The notes below the pieces were generated by a model that did not search any database, had not been told where the DNA came from, and was given only the letters and a program-made list of their open reading frames with translations. Both the position numbers and the translations under genes were made by a program. Of a stretch of DNA of 12,091 nt, positions 6,292-12,091 are shown one piece after another (positions within the stretch are counted from its first letter, which is position 1; each line of letters opens with the position of its first letter). The stretch spans positions 1-12,091 of the forward strand of contig CAMPHL010000029.1 in the NCBI GenBank assembly GCA_946885905.1, written 5' to 3'. Origin of the DNA: an uncultured Pseudomonadota bacterium. Lineage in GTDB: Bacteria; Pseudomonadota; Gammaproteobacteria; Burkholderiales; Usitatibacteraceae.

Positions 6292-6977
6292 GCCGCGCCC
6301 TCCAGCAGGCGGGGGAGCTCGCGCATGTCGTCGAACACCGTGGCCCCGAGCCTCGACACCTCGGCTCGGTTCGTGTGTTTGCCTCCGGCGTAGGCGAAGA
6401 CGCGCATGCCGGCGTCGATTGCCGCGCGCACGCCCGTCGGCGTATCTTCGATGACAACGCAGTCGGCGGGCGCGACCTCGCCCATGGTGCGGGCGGCATG
6501 CAGGAAGAGGTCGGGCGCGGGCTTGGGACGCGCCACCTGCGCGGCGGAGAAGATGCGGCCCTTCACCAGGGGCATGATCCCGGTGATCGTGAGCGAGACC
6601 TCCATTTGCGCGGGCTCGCCGTTCGAGGCCACGCAGAAAGGCACCTTCAGGCCTGCCAGCAGCTCCGGCACGCCGGGCACCGCCCTCAGCTCGCGCCGCA
6701 TGGCCTCGTGGAACGTGCGATCCCAGGCTTGCGCGAAACCCTCGGGCAGCGCCGCGCCACGCATCTCCCCGGCCATCGCGACGCACGTGTCGCGCGAGCG
6801 GCCGACGAACGTATCGATCACCTCTTCGACGGTCATCGGCAGCCCGTGGGCCTCGAGCATCTCGGCGAACACGCGGTTCGCGATCGGCTCGGAGTCCACC
6901 AGGACGCCGTCGCAGTCGAAGATGACGAGGCGGACCGGGCCCGGCCCATCGTCTCGCGACGGCCGGGCCGACGACAT
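6288..6977 (-). CDS. HAD-superfamily phosphatase (subfamily IA, beta-phosphoglucomutase/phosphoglycolate-phosphatase-like)
   Basis: A 229-residue soluble HAD hydrolase. Motif I is FDCDGVLVDSE with nucleophile D21 and acid/base D23; motif II is S118 in VASNGE; motif III is K152 in RPKPAPD; motif IV is E177-D178 in VIEDTPTG. The helical cap lies between motifs I and II, as in subfamily I, and contains LEAHGLP. The first 16 residues are a polar extension of unknown role. The enzyme should cleave phosphate from a small phosphoester, or isomerise a sugar phosphate. It sits inside the importer operon between the binding protein and the first permease: its ATG shares one base with the binding-protein stop (TAATG) and its stop overlaps the next GTG. 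That position suggests it acts on the imported compound; which compound is unknown. Confidence 0.93.
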   Translation of the reverse strand: MSSARPSRDDGPGPVRLVIFDCDGVLVDSEPIANRVFAEMLEAHGLPMTVEEVIDTFVGRSRDTCVAMAGEMRGAALPEGFAQAWDRTFHEAMRRELRAVPGVPELLAGLKVPFCVASNGEPAQMEVSLTITGIMPLVKGRIFSAAQVARPKPAPDLFLHAARTMGEVAPADCVVIEDTPTGVRAAIDAGMRVFAYAGGKHTNRAEVSRLGATVFDDMRELPRLLEGAA

Positions 6978-8227
6978 TATTTCTTGTATGCCCGCAGGAT
7001 GCGCGCCGCCTCTGCCTGCGCGTCCTTCATCGCCTGCGCGGGCTCCTTGGCGCCCGTGAGCGCGGCCTGAAGCCCGTCGTTCAGCGCCTTGGTCACGCGC
7101 TGGTTTTCATGCGTGGAGAGCTCGGCGACCGAATATTGCAGCTGGTCGCGCGCCACGGCGGCAACCGGGAAGCCCTTCACGTACTCCTGCATCTTGGGCG
7201 TCTTCCAGGCGTCGTCACGCACGGCGACGTAGCCCGTGTCGATGCCCCACTGGGCCGCGCGCTCGGGCGTGGTCATCCACTTGGCGAACTTCACCGCCGC
7301 CTGTTGCGCGTCCTTGGGCGCCTTCTTGAAGACGTAGAAGTTGCCCCCGCCCGTGGGCGAGCCGCGGCGCTTGTTGGCCGGCAGCATGGCGACGCCGAAG
7401 TCGAACTTGGCGTTGTTCTTCACGTTGGTGAGGTTGCCGGTGGTCGTCCAGATCATCGCCACCTTCTTCTCGAAGAAGTCCTTCGGCGTCGTGCCCCACT
7501 CGACCACGCCGGGCGGATGCACCTTGTGCTTGCGGCCGAGGTCCACCCAGTACTGCAGCGCCTCGACCACCGCGGGCTTGTCGAAATAGGTTTCGGTCCC
7601 GGCCGAGTTCATCAGCTCCACGCCATTGGGCGTGGTGAAGCCCTGGAAGAGCCAGTACGGGAAACCCGAGGACGGGACCTGCACTCCCCACTGCGTCACG
7701 TTCCCGGAGGCATCGCGCTTGGTGAGCTTCTGCGCGTATTCGAGCATCTCCTTCCAGTTGGCCGGCGCCTTGTTCGGGTCGAGCCCGGCTTCCTTGAAGA
7801 GCTCCTTGTTCCAGTAGAGCACGATGGTCGAGCGCTGGAAGGGCAGGCCCCAGGTCTTGCCGCCGGTCTGGCTGTTGGCGAGGAACGCCTTGAAGAAAGG
7901 CGCGGCGTCCTTGTTGTCGAAGGGCACGATCGCGTCCTCGTCGATCAGCGTGAACATGTCGGTCGACAGCAGGATCGCGGTCGTGGGCGGGGTGCCGCTC
8001 TTGTGCGCGGTGAGCGCCTTCACGATCGTCTCCTGGTACGTGCCCGCATAGACCGGCTTCACCTTGATGCCGGGGTTCTCCTTCTCGAAGTCGGCGGCCA
8101 TCTGGTCCACGATCCTGGTGATCGGGCCCCCGACGGCAACCGGGTAGTAGAACGTCACTTCCTGCGCGGATGCCGCGATGGCGGCCGCGGCGAACGCAGC
8201 CGCGAGGCTGCTCCAGAGCTTCTTCAT
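6977..8227 (-). CDS. Extracellular solute-binding protein of an ABC importer, UgpB-like (family 1)
   Basis: A 416-residue periplasmic binding protein. The Sec signal peptide is clear: KK at 2-3, an Ala-rich core, and probable cleavage after ASA (19-21) before QEVTFYY. The mature part has the usual type 1 binding-protein features: ADFEKENPGIKVKPVY near the start, WGLPF (126-130), VLYWNKELFKEAGL (136-149), WKEMLEYAQKLT, and near the end TTPERAAQWGIDTGYVAVR. The last block resembles the TGY region of E. coli UgpB, which binds sn-glycerol 3-phosphate. The ATG at 8227 is preferred over an upstream in-frame start at 8281 because a perfect AGGAGG lies 5 bases before it and the signal peptide starts there. 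The ATG overlaps the ATPase TGA (ATGA). Substrate could be glycerol phosphate, its diesters or a sugar. Confidence 0.94.
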   Translation of the reverse strand: MKKLWSSLAAAFAAAAIAASAQEVTFYYPVAVGGPITRIVDQMAADFEKENPGIKVKPVYAGTYQETIVKALTAHKSGTPPTTAILLSTDMFTLIDEDAIVPFDNKDAAPFFKAFLANSQTGGKTWGLPFQRSTIVLYWNKELFKEAGLDPNKAPANWKEMLEYAQKLTKRDASGNVTQWGVQVPSSGFPYWLFQGFTTPNGVELMNSAGTETYFDKPAVVEALQYWVDLGRKHKVHPPGVVEWGTTPKDFFEKKVAMIWTTTGNLTNVKNNAKFDFGVAMLPANKRRGSPTGGGNFYVFKKAPKDAQQAAVKFAKWMTTPERAAQWGIDTGYVAVRDDAWKTPKMQEYVKGFPVAAVARDQLQYSVAELSTHENQRVTKALNDGLQAALTGAKEPAQAMKDAQAEAARILRAYKK

Positions 8228-9201
8228 GCTTTCCTCCTCCCAGTGTGTGCGTCGAATTTGTGCTCGTGCCGCGGGTCCCACGCGGCATGTACCGCCGCGC
8301 CCTCGCGTACCGCGGCACGTCCCGGCACGCGCGCCAGCAAGAGCTGGTCGCCCGCGCGCGCGGCCACCAGCGTATCGGCGCCAAGGTACTCCATGGACTC
8401 GACTCGTGCCGCGAGCCCCGTAGCGCCGAGGCTCACGTCCTCCGGCCTCACGCCCGTGATCTCACCCGAACCGTTCAACCGCAGCAGGTTCATGGCAGGC
8501 GCGCCGATGAAGCTCGCGGTGAACGCCGTCGCGGGCCGGGCGTAGAGCTCTTCGGGCGAGCCGACCTGCTCGACCTTCCCGTCCTTGAGCAGCACGATGC
8601 GGTCGGCCATCGTCATGGCTTCGGTCTGGTCGTGCGTCACGTAGACCATGGTGATGCCCAGGCGCTGCTGCAGCGCCCGGATCTCGCGCCGCATTTCGCC
8701 GCGCAATTGGGCGTCCAGGTTCGAAAGCGGCTCGTCCATGAGGCACACCGGCGCCTCGGCGATGATCGCGCGCGCGAGCGCCACCCGCTGCTGCTGGCCG
8801 CCGGAAAGCTGCGAGGGCTTGCGCTCGAGCAGCTTCTCCAGCCCCAGCAGCCCGGCCACGCGCGCGAGCTTCTCCTCGCGCCCCGCCACCTTGCGCACCT
8901 TGAGGCCGAAGACGATGTTCTCGGCCACGGTGAGGTGCGGAAACAACGCGTAGGACTGGAACACCATCGAGATCCCGCGGGCCGAAGGTGCGAGCTCGGT
9001 CACGTCGCGACCGGCGATGCGGATCATCCCCGAGGTCGGCCGGTCGAGCCCGGCGATGAGGCGCAGCGTCGTGGACTTGCCGCAACCCGACGGGCCCAGG
9101 AGCACCACGAAGGCGCCGGGGTCCGCTTCGAAGGTGATGCCGTCGAGCGCCCGGGATTCGCCCCAGTGCTTGGAAACGGCTTCGAGCGCGATGGCCGACA
9201 T
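8224..9201 (-). CDS. ABC transporter ATP-binding protein, MalK/UgpC type
   Basis: A 325-residue cytoplasmic ATPase that powers the importer encoded downstream. Walker A is GPSGCGKST (36-44), Q-loop Q82 in FQSYALFPHL, signature LSGGQQQR (132-139), Walker B CLMDE (153-157), D-loop SNLD (160-163) and switch H190 in VTHD. A C-terminal TOBE-type domain follows from about 235, with GVRPEDV (250-256), as in MalK/UgpC. It is somewhat shorter than E. coli UgpC (356). It is the first gene of the five-gene unit; its last codons hold the AGGAGG used by the binding-protein gene. The ATG at 9201 gives the standard family N-terminus (ALEAVSKHWG). Longer in-frame extensions upstream would run into the divergent symporter gene and are rejected. 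Confidence 0.95.
   Translation of the reverse strand: MSAIALEAVSKHWGESRALDGITFEADPGAFVVLLGPSGCGKSTTLRLIAGLDRPTSGMIRIAGRDVTELAPSARGISMVFQSYALFPHLTVAENIVFGLKVRKVAGREEKLARVAGLLGLEKLLERKPSQLSGGQQQRVALARAIIAEAPVCLMDEPLSNLDAQLRGEMRREIRALQQRLGITMVYVTHDQTEAMTMADRIVLLKDGKVEQVGSPEELYARPATAFTASFIGAPAMNLLRLNGSGEITGVRPEDVSLGATGLAARVESMEYLGADTLVAARAGDQLLLARVPGRAAVREGAAVHAAWDPRHEHKFDAHTGRRKA
8233..8238 (-). promoter_or_regulatory. Consensus Shine-Dalgarno sequence inside the ATPase gene, sets the binding-protein start
   Basis: AGGAGG on the minus strand encodes Arg-Arg near the C-terminus of the ATPase and lies 5 bases before the binding-protein ATG at 8227. It is the strongest ribosome-binding site in the operon, which fits the need for far more binding protein than ATPase or permease. 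The weaker sites of the following genes agree with this. Confidence 0.75.
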
Positions 9202-9256
9202 GAGCGGTCGATGGTAGCCCGATGCTAGACTGCCCGGCAATTTCCCGCGCGCCGCC
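9202..9256. promoter_or_regulatory. Divergent promoter region between the importer operon and the symporter gene
   Basis: Both transcription units must start in or near these 55 bases. On the plus strand TGCTAGACT (9223-9231) looks like an extended -10 element, with TAGACT matching four of six positions; the start would lie near 9238, about 19 bases before the symporter ATG. No good -35 is present, as is common with extended -10 promoters. For the minus strand a TTGCCG and a poor CTACCA, 17 bases apart, are the best I find, and I do not rely on them. Confidence 0.3.
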
Positions 9257-10705
9257 ATGACCACCCTCGTCGTCTCAGTCCTCGTGTACCTCGCGGTCAC
9301 GATCGCCATCGGCCTGTACGCCACCAGGTTCGTCTCCAACTCCAAGGATTACCTCGTCGCCGGCCGCAGCCTGCCGCTGTACATGACGACGGCCACGGTC
9401 TTCGCGACGTGGTTCGGAGCGGAAACGGTGCTTTCGGTGTCGGCGACGTTCGTCCAGGACGGCCTGGGCGGCATCCCGGCCGACCCCTTCGGCGCGACCT
9501 TCTGCCTGATCTTCGTGGCGCTGTTCTTCGCGCGCGCGTTCTATCGCATGGATCTCCTCACCATCGGCGACTTCTACAAGAAGCGCTATGGCAAGGGCGT
9601 GGAGGTGCTCACGAGCATCGCCGTCACGCTTTCGTACCTGGGCTGGACCTCGGCGCAGCTCACCGCGCTCGGCATCGTCTTCAATTCGCTGTCGCAGGGG
9701 GCGATCCCGCTCAACCAGGGCATCCTGCTCGGCGCCGTGATCGTGCTCATCTACACGACGCTGGGCGGCATGTGGTCGGTGGCGCTCACCGACCTCTTCC
9801 AGTCGGTCGTGATCGTCCTGGGCCTCATTTACGTGGCCGCGCTCGCCTCCGGCATGGCGGGCGGCTTCGGAGCGGTGATCGCGCACGCCTCCGATGCGAA
9901 CAAGTTCAGCTTCTGGCCGACGGGGGGCAGCAAGGAGTGGTTCGCGTTCGTCGCGGCCTGGGCGACACTGGCGATCGGCTCGATCCCGCAGCAGGACGTG
10001 TTCCAGCGCGTGACCAGCGCGAAGGACGAGTCCACGGCGGTGAGAGGGTCGCTTCTCGGCGCGGGCGCCTACTTCGCCTTCGCCTTCGTGCCGATGTTCC
10101 TCGCCTATGCGGCGCTGATGGTCAATCCCGAGATGGTGAACGGGCTGCTCAAGCAGGGCGGGCGCGAGATCCAGCTGATCCTGCCCAACTTCGTGCTGCT
10201 GCACACGCCGATGTTCGCGCAGGTGATGTTCTTCGGCGCGCTGCTCTCGGCGATCCTTTCGACCGCCTCGGGGGCGCTGCTCGCGCCGACGGGCCTGTTC
10301 ACCGAGAACGTGCTGAAGCCGCTCTTCGGCGACATGAGCGACAAGCGCTTCCTGCTCACCCTGCGCGTCGTGCTGGTGCTGTTCACCGCCGGCGTGCTCG
10401 TCTTCGCGCTGAACAACACCTCCACCATGTACGAGATGGTGCAGAACGCATACAAGGTGACGCTCGTGGGAGCCTTCGTGCCGCTGGTCTGCGGCATCTA
10501 CTGGGCGCGGGCCAGCACGCAAGGCGCCCTGCTTTCCGCGCTGGCGGGCCTCGCCGTGTGGGCCATCTGCGAGAGCTTCTTCCCCGAGGCCGTGGTCCCC
10601 CCGCAGATCGTCGGGCTCATCGCTTCGGCGATCGGCATGGTGGCGGGGTCGCTCGCCCCCCAGCTCGTCCGCGACGGGCGCGCCGGGACGCACGCCCGGG
10701 CCTGA
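9257..10705 (+). CDS. Sodium:solute symporter (SSS family)
   Basis: A 482-residue inner-membrane transporter that couples solute uptake to sodium. It is almost entirely hydrophobic, with about 13 predicted helices beginning with the Out-facing first segment LVVSVLVYLAVTIAIGLYA (4-22). Family features are SKDYLVAGRSLPLYM (29-43) followed by the helix pair around TWFGAETVLS; LLTIGDFYKKRYG (100-112), typical of the family; LGWTSAQLTALG; TLGGMWSVALTDLFQ (168-182), the conserved helix 5 region; and ALLSAILSTASGALLAPTG (about 330-348), the helix 8 region holding the Ser/Thr sodium site. Known relatives carry proline, pantothenate, acetate, sugars or other solutes, and the sequence alone does not tell which. 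It diverges from the ABC importer operon and ends with its own terminator, so it is monocistronic. The ATG at 9257 has no clear Shine-Dalgarno sequence. Confidence 0.94.
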   Translation: MTTLVVSVLVYLAVTIAIGLYATRFVSNSKDYLVAGRSLPLYMTTATVFATWFGAETVLSVSATFVQDGLGGIPADPFGATFCLIFVALFFARAFYRMDLLTIGDFYKKRYGKGVEVLTSIAVTLSYLGWTSAQLTALGIVFNSLSQGAIPLNQGILLGAVIVLIYTTLGGMWSVALTDLFQSVVIVLGLIYVAALASGMAGGFGAVIAHASDANKFSFWPTGGSKEWFAFVAAWATLAIGSIPQQDVFQRVTSAKDESTAVRGSLLGAGAYFAFAFVPMFLAYAALMVNPEMVNGLLKQGGREIQLILPNFVLLHTPMFAQVMFFGALLSAILSTASGALLAPTGLFTENVLKPLFGDMSDKRFLLTLRVVLVLFTAGVLVFALNNTSTMYEMVQNAYKVTLVGAFVPLVCGIYWARASTQGALLSALAGLAVWAICESFFPEAVVPPQIVGLIASAIGMVAGSLAPQLVRDGRAGTHARA

Positions 10706-10706
10706 A

Positions 10707-10729
10707 GCGGGCATTCCAGCCCGCCTTTT
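10707..10729 (+). terminator. Intrinsic terminator after the symporter gene
   Basis: GCGGGC (10707-10712) pairs perfectly with GCCCGC (10719-10724) around a 6-base loop ATTCCA, followed by C and four T (10726-10729). It starts one base after the symporter stop codon. The T run is short, but the position and stem are good. Confidence 0.7.
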
Positions 10730-10829
10730 CCGCATTTCGTCGCTTTCCGCTACCGCGCTCCGCGGCCGGTCCCTACAGTGCGTCCAAGTTCAACGCAACG
10801 CAACGCACGCACCGCAGAGGAAAGCCACG

Positions 10830-11054
10830 ATGAAACCGTTCGAATTCGCCGAGTTCCAGCCCAGCAACGCCGTCTCCAGCGCGGTCACGGTCCTCGTCGC
10901 GGCATGGTTCCTCCTCGCCGGAGGCGCGATCCTCACCGACCAGCATTCGGAAGGCACGCTCGAGATGGCCCGCACGCCGTCCTCGCTTGCCGCCACCACG
11001 CCCGACGCCTATTTCCAGATCGTGGTGCAGGCCAAGCGCTCGGCCGCCAGCTAA
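10830..11054 (+). CDS. Small single-span membrane protein of unknown function
   Basis: A 74-residue protein I do not recognise. A polar N-terminus (MKPFEFAEFQPSN) is followed by one hydrophobic segment at about 16-36 (VSSAVTVLVAAWFLLAGGAI), then a polar tail with TDQHSEGTLEMART and a final PDAYFQIVVQAKRSAAS. With one Lys before the helix and acidic residues on both sides, orientation is unclear; the segment could instead be an uncleaved signal anchor. It is supported as a gene by AGAGGAAAG at 10816-10824, well placed before the ATG at 10830, and by a strong terminator after the stop. The leader contains three AACGC units in tandem (10792-10806). It stands between a symporter and a LytS-type kinase on the same strand. 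No function is claimed. Confidence 0.7.
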   Translation: MKPFEFAEFQPSNAVSSAVTVLVAAWFLLAGGAILTDQHSEGTLEMARTPSSLAATTPDAYFQIVVQAKRSAAS

Positions 11055-11096
11055 GGGTTTTTTCCGCCTCCTGCCCCCCAGGAAGGTGATCGCTCC

Positions 11097-11123
11097 CCGG
11101 GCCCTCGCGGCCCGGTTTTTTTT
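11097..11123 (+). terminator. Strong intrinsic terminator after the small membrane protein gene
   Basis: CCGGGCC (11097-11103) pairs perfectly with GGCCCGG (11109-11115) around the loop CTCGC, followed by eight T (11116-11123). This is a textbook Rho-independent terminator 42 bases after the small gene's stop. It separates that gene from the downstream kinase. Confidence 0.9.
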
Positions 11124-11210
11124 GGGGTGCCGCGGGGAAGTCGGCGCGAACATCGCAGGCGGTTGCGCGAACCATCCATACCCAGCAAGGCGCGTTCCGT
11201 CGCATCCGCT

Positions 11211-11239
11211 TTGTCCGGTGGCCGGGGACGCGTTAGATT
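11211..11239 (+). promoter_or_regulatory. Candidate sigma-70 promoter for the LytS-type kinase gene
   Basis: TTGTCC (11211-11216) and TAGATT (11234-11239) each match the consensus at four of six positions and are 17 bases apart, the preferred spacing. The start would fall near 11246, giving a leader of about 34 bases to the GTG at 11280. The site lies between a strong terminator and the gene, where a promoter is needed. Confidence 0.45.
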
Positions 11240-11279
11240 TCGTCATCCCAACGCGGAAGCGCCCACAAGGCGTAACCCT

Positions 11280-12091
11280 GTGAAATCCTACGCACACCTC
11301 TTCGAAGGGCTCACGGTCAGCCGGGTCCTTTGGGTCACCATCATCTGCATGGTGGCCACGGCCATCTCGGTCGGGTTCTTCATCAACACCTACCTCGACC
11401 TGCTGGTGACGGCCCTTTGCGTGGGCTATACGAGCATGGTGCTCTTCACCATGGCCGGGAACGTGCGCCAGGCCCGGTTGCCGCCGGAGGCGATGCAGGT
11501 CATGGCGGTGATCGCGGGCTCCGTGCTCGGCACGATCCTCGCGGGCTTCGTCAAGGGCCGTGACCTTTCGAACATGTTCTCCGAGCGCCTCGTGGGCGTG
11601 GCGATCAGCATGGGCCTGGGGATCGGCTTCGGCTGCGTGGTAGTGGCCGGCGCCATCCTCCGCGCCAAGCACGCGCGCGACCAGGCGCGCATCGCCAAGG
11701 CCGAGGCCGAGCGCAACCAGCTGGAGAAGAACATCCTCGAGGCGCGCCTGCAGCTCATGCAGGCCCAGGTCGAGCCGCACTTCCTCTTCAACACGCTCGC
11801 GAACGTCCAGCACCTGGTCGAGACCGACGCGCCCTCGGCCTCCCGCATGCTCGACAGCCTGATCCAGTACCTGCGCGCCGCGTTGCCCCAGATGCGCGAG
11901 GGGGCGACCACGATCGGGCGCGAGGTCGACATGGCGCGCGCCTTCCTCGACATCCATCGCATCCGCATGGGAGCGCGCCTCGATTACCGCATCGAAGTGC
12001 CCGAATCGCTGCGCTCGCGGTCCTTCCCCCCGATGATGCTGATCTCGCTCGTGGAGAACGCCATCAAGCACGGCGTGGATCCCTGTTGCGA
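11280..12091 (+). CDS. LytS/YehU-family membrane sensor histidine kinase, N-terminal part (cut by window edge)
   Basis: The visible 270 residues run open to the edge. Four hydrophobic segments (about 15-37, 40-59, 72-91, 104-126) form an N-terminal membrane sensor. A charged helix with coiled-coil character (about 128-160, rich in Arg, Ala, Glu) leads into the His_kinase domain: LQLMQAQVEPHFLFNTLANV (157-176) with phospho-acceptor H167, then the start of the ATPase domain with the N-box ENAIKHG (259-265). This is the arrangement of LytS/YehU/YpdA-type kinases, which usually signal to a LytTR-domain response regulator encoded next door; that gene would lie beyond the window. The GTG at 11280 is chosen because AAGG lies 9 bases upstream and no better in-frame start precedes the first helix. 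A strong terminator upstream shows it is a separate unit. Confidence 0.92.
   Translation, partial: MKSYAHLFEGLTVSRVLWVTIICMVATAISVGFFINTYLDLLVTALCVGYTSMVLFTMAGNVRQARLPPEAMQVMAVIAGSVLGTILAGFVKGRDLSNMFSERLVGVAISMGLGIGFGCVVVAGAILRAKHARDQARIAKAEAERNQLEKNILEARLQLMQAQVEPHFLFNTLANVQHLVETDAPSASRMLDSLIQYLRAALPQMREGATTIGREVDMARAFLDIHRIRMGARLDYRIEVPESLRSRSFPPMMLISLVENAIKHGVDPCC

Noticed and set aside
8228..8281. Upstream in-frame start at 8281 for the binding protein
   Set aside because: It would place 18 residues before the signal peptide and ignore the AGGAGG placed 5 bases before the ATG at 8227.
10790..10812. AACGC tandem units as a repeat element or regulator site
   Set aside because: Only three short copies, too few to separate from chance in GC-rich DNA; mentioned with the small gene only.
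1..12091. RNA genes, CRISPR arrays, insertion sequences, phage or plasmid genes
   Set aside because: I looked for tRNA-like cloverleaf segments, repeat-spacer arrays, transposase motifs and integrase motifs and saw none. Base composition also looks even across the window.

Overview
The window is GC-rich, gene-dense bacterial DNA (about two thirds G+C by eye). It holds eleven complete protein genes and one gene cut by the right edge. The UbiB protein is close to the E. coli type. Together with the UgpBAEC-like importer and the overall style, this suggests a proteobacterium, most likely a betaproteobacterium; that placement is inference. I see no rRNA, tRNA, CRISPR array, insertion sequence or phage gene.

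Layout, left to right. (1) 47-637, minus: a histidine-phosphatase-fold protein that lacks the second catalytic histidine. It is divergent from (2) ubiB, 745-2184, plus, an atypical kinase-like protein for ubiquinone biosynthesis. (3) 2196-3729, minus: a two-gene unit, an endonuclease/exonuclease/phosphatase-fold protein followed by a caffeoyl-CoA-type O-methyltransferase; it converges on ubiB. (4) 3822-4619, plus: a full-length class D (OXA-type) beta-lactamase homologue. Its catalytic Ser is Ala, the Lys that is normally carboxylated is Asp, and the Ser of the second motif is Gly, while the rest of the fold signature is kept. It diverges from the phosphatase-fold gene across 92 bp carrying repeated CCCGAAT half-sites. 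(5) 4628-9201, minus: a compact five-gene ABC-importer operon read in the order ATPase, binding protein, HAD phosphatase, permease, permease. Neighbouring genes overlap by 1-4 bases at every junction. (6) 9257-10705, plus: a sodium:solute symporter followed by a good intrinsic terminator. (7) 10830-11054, plus: a 74-residue single-span membrane protein of unknown function with its own Shine-Dalgarno sequence and terminator. (8) 11280 to the right edge, plus: the N-terminal 270 residues of a LytS/YehU-type membrane histidine kinase.

How the genes work together. The importer operon is the clearest unit. A UgpB-like binding protein would deliver a small solute, possibly a sugar or glycerol phosphate, through two MalF/MalG-type permeases powered by a UgpC/MalK-type ATPase. 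The embedded HAD hydrolase could dephosphorylate the imported compound. The divergent symporter may serve a related carbon source, and the kinase may sense a related signal, but nothing in the sequence proves either link. The most unusual item is the OXA-fold pseudoenzyme, which should not be read as a resistance gene.
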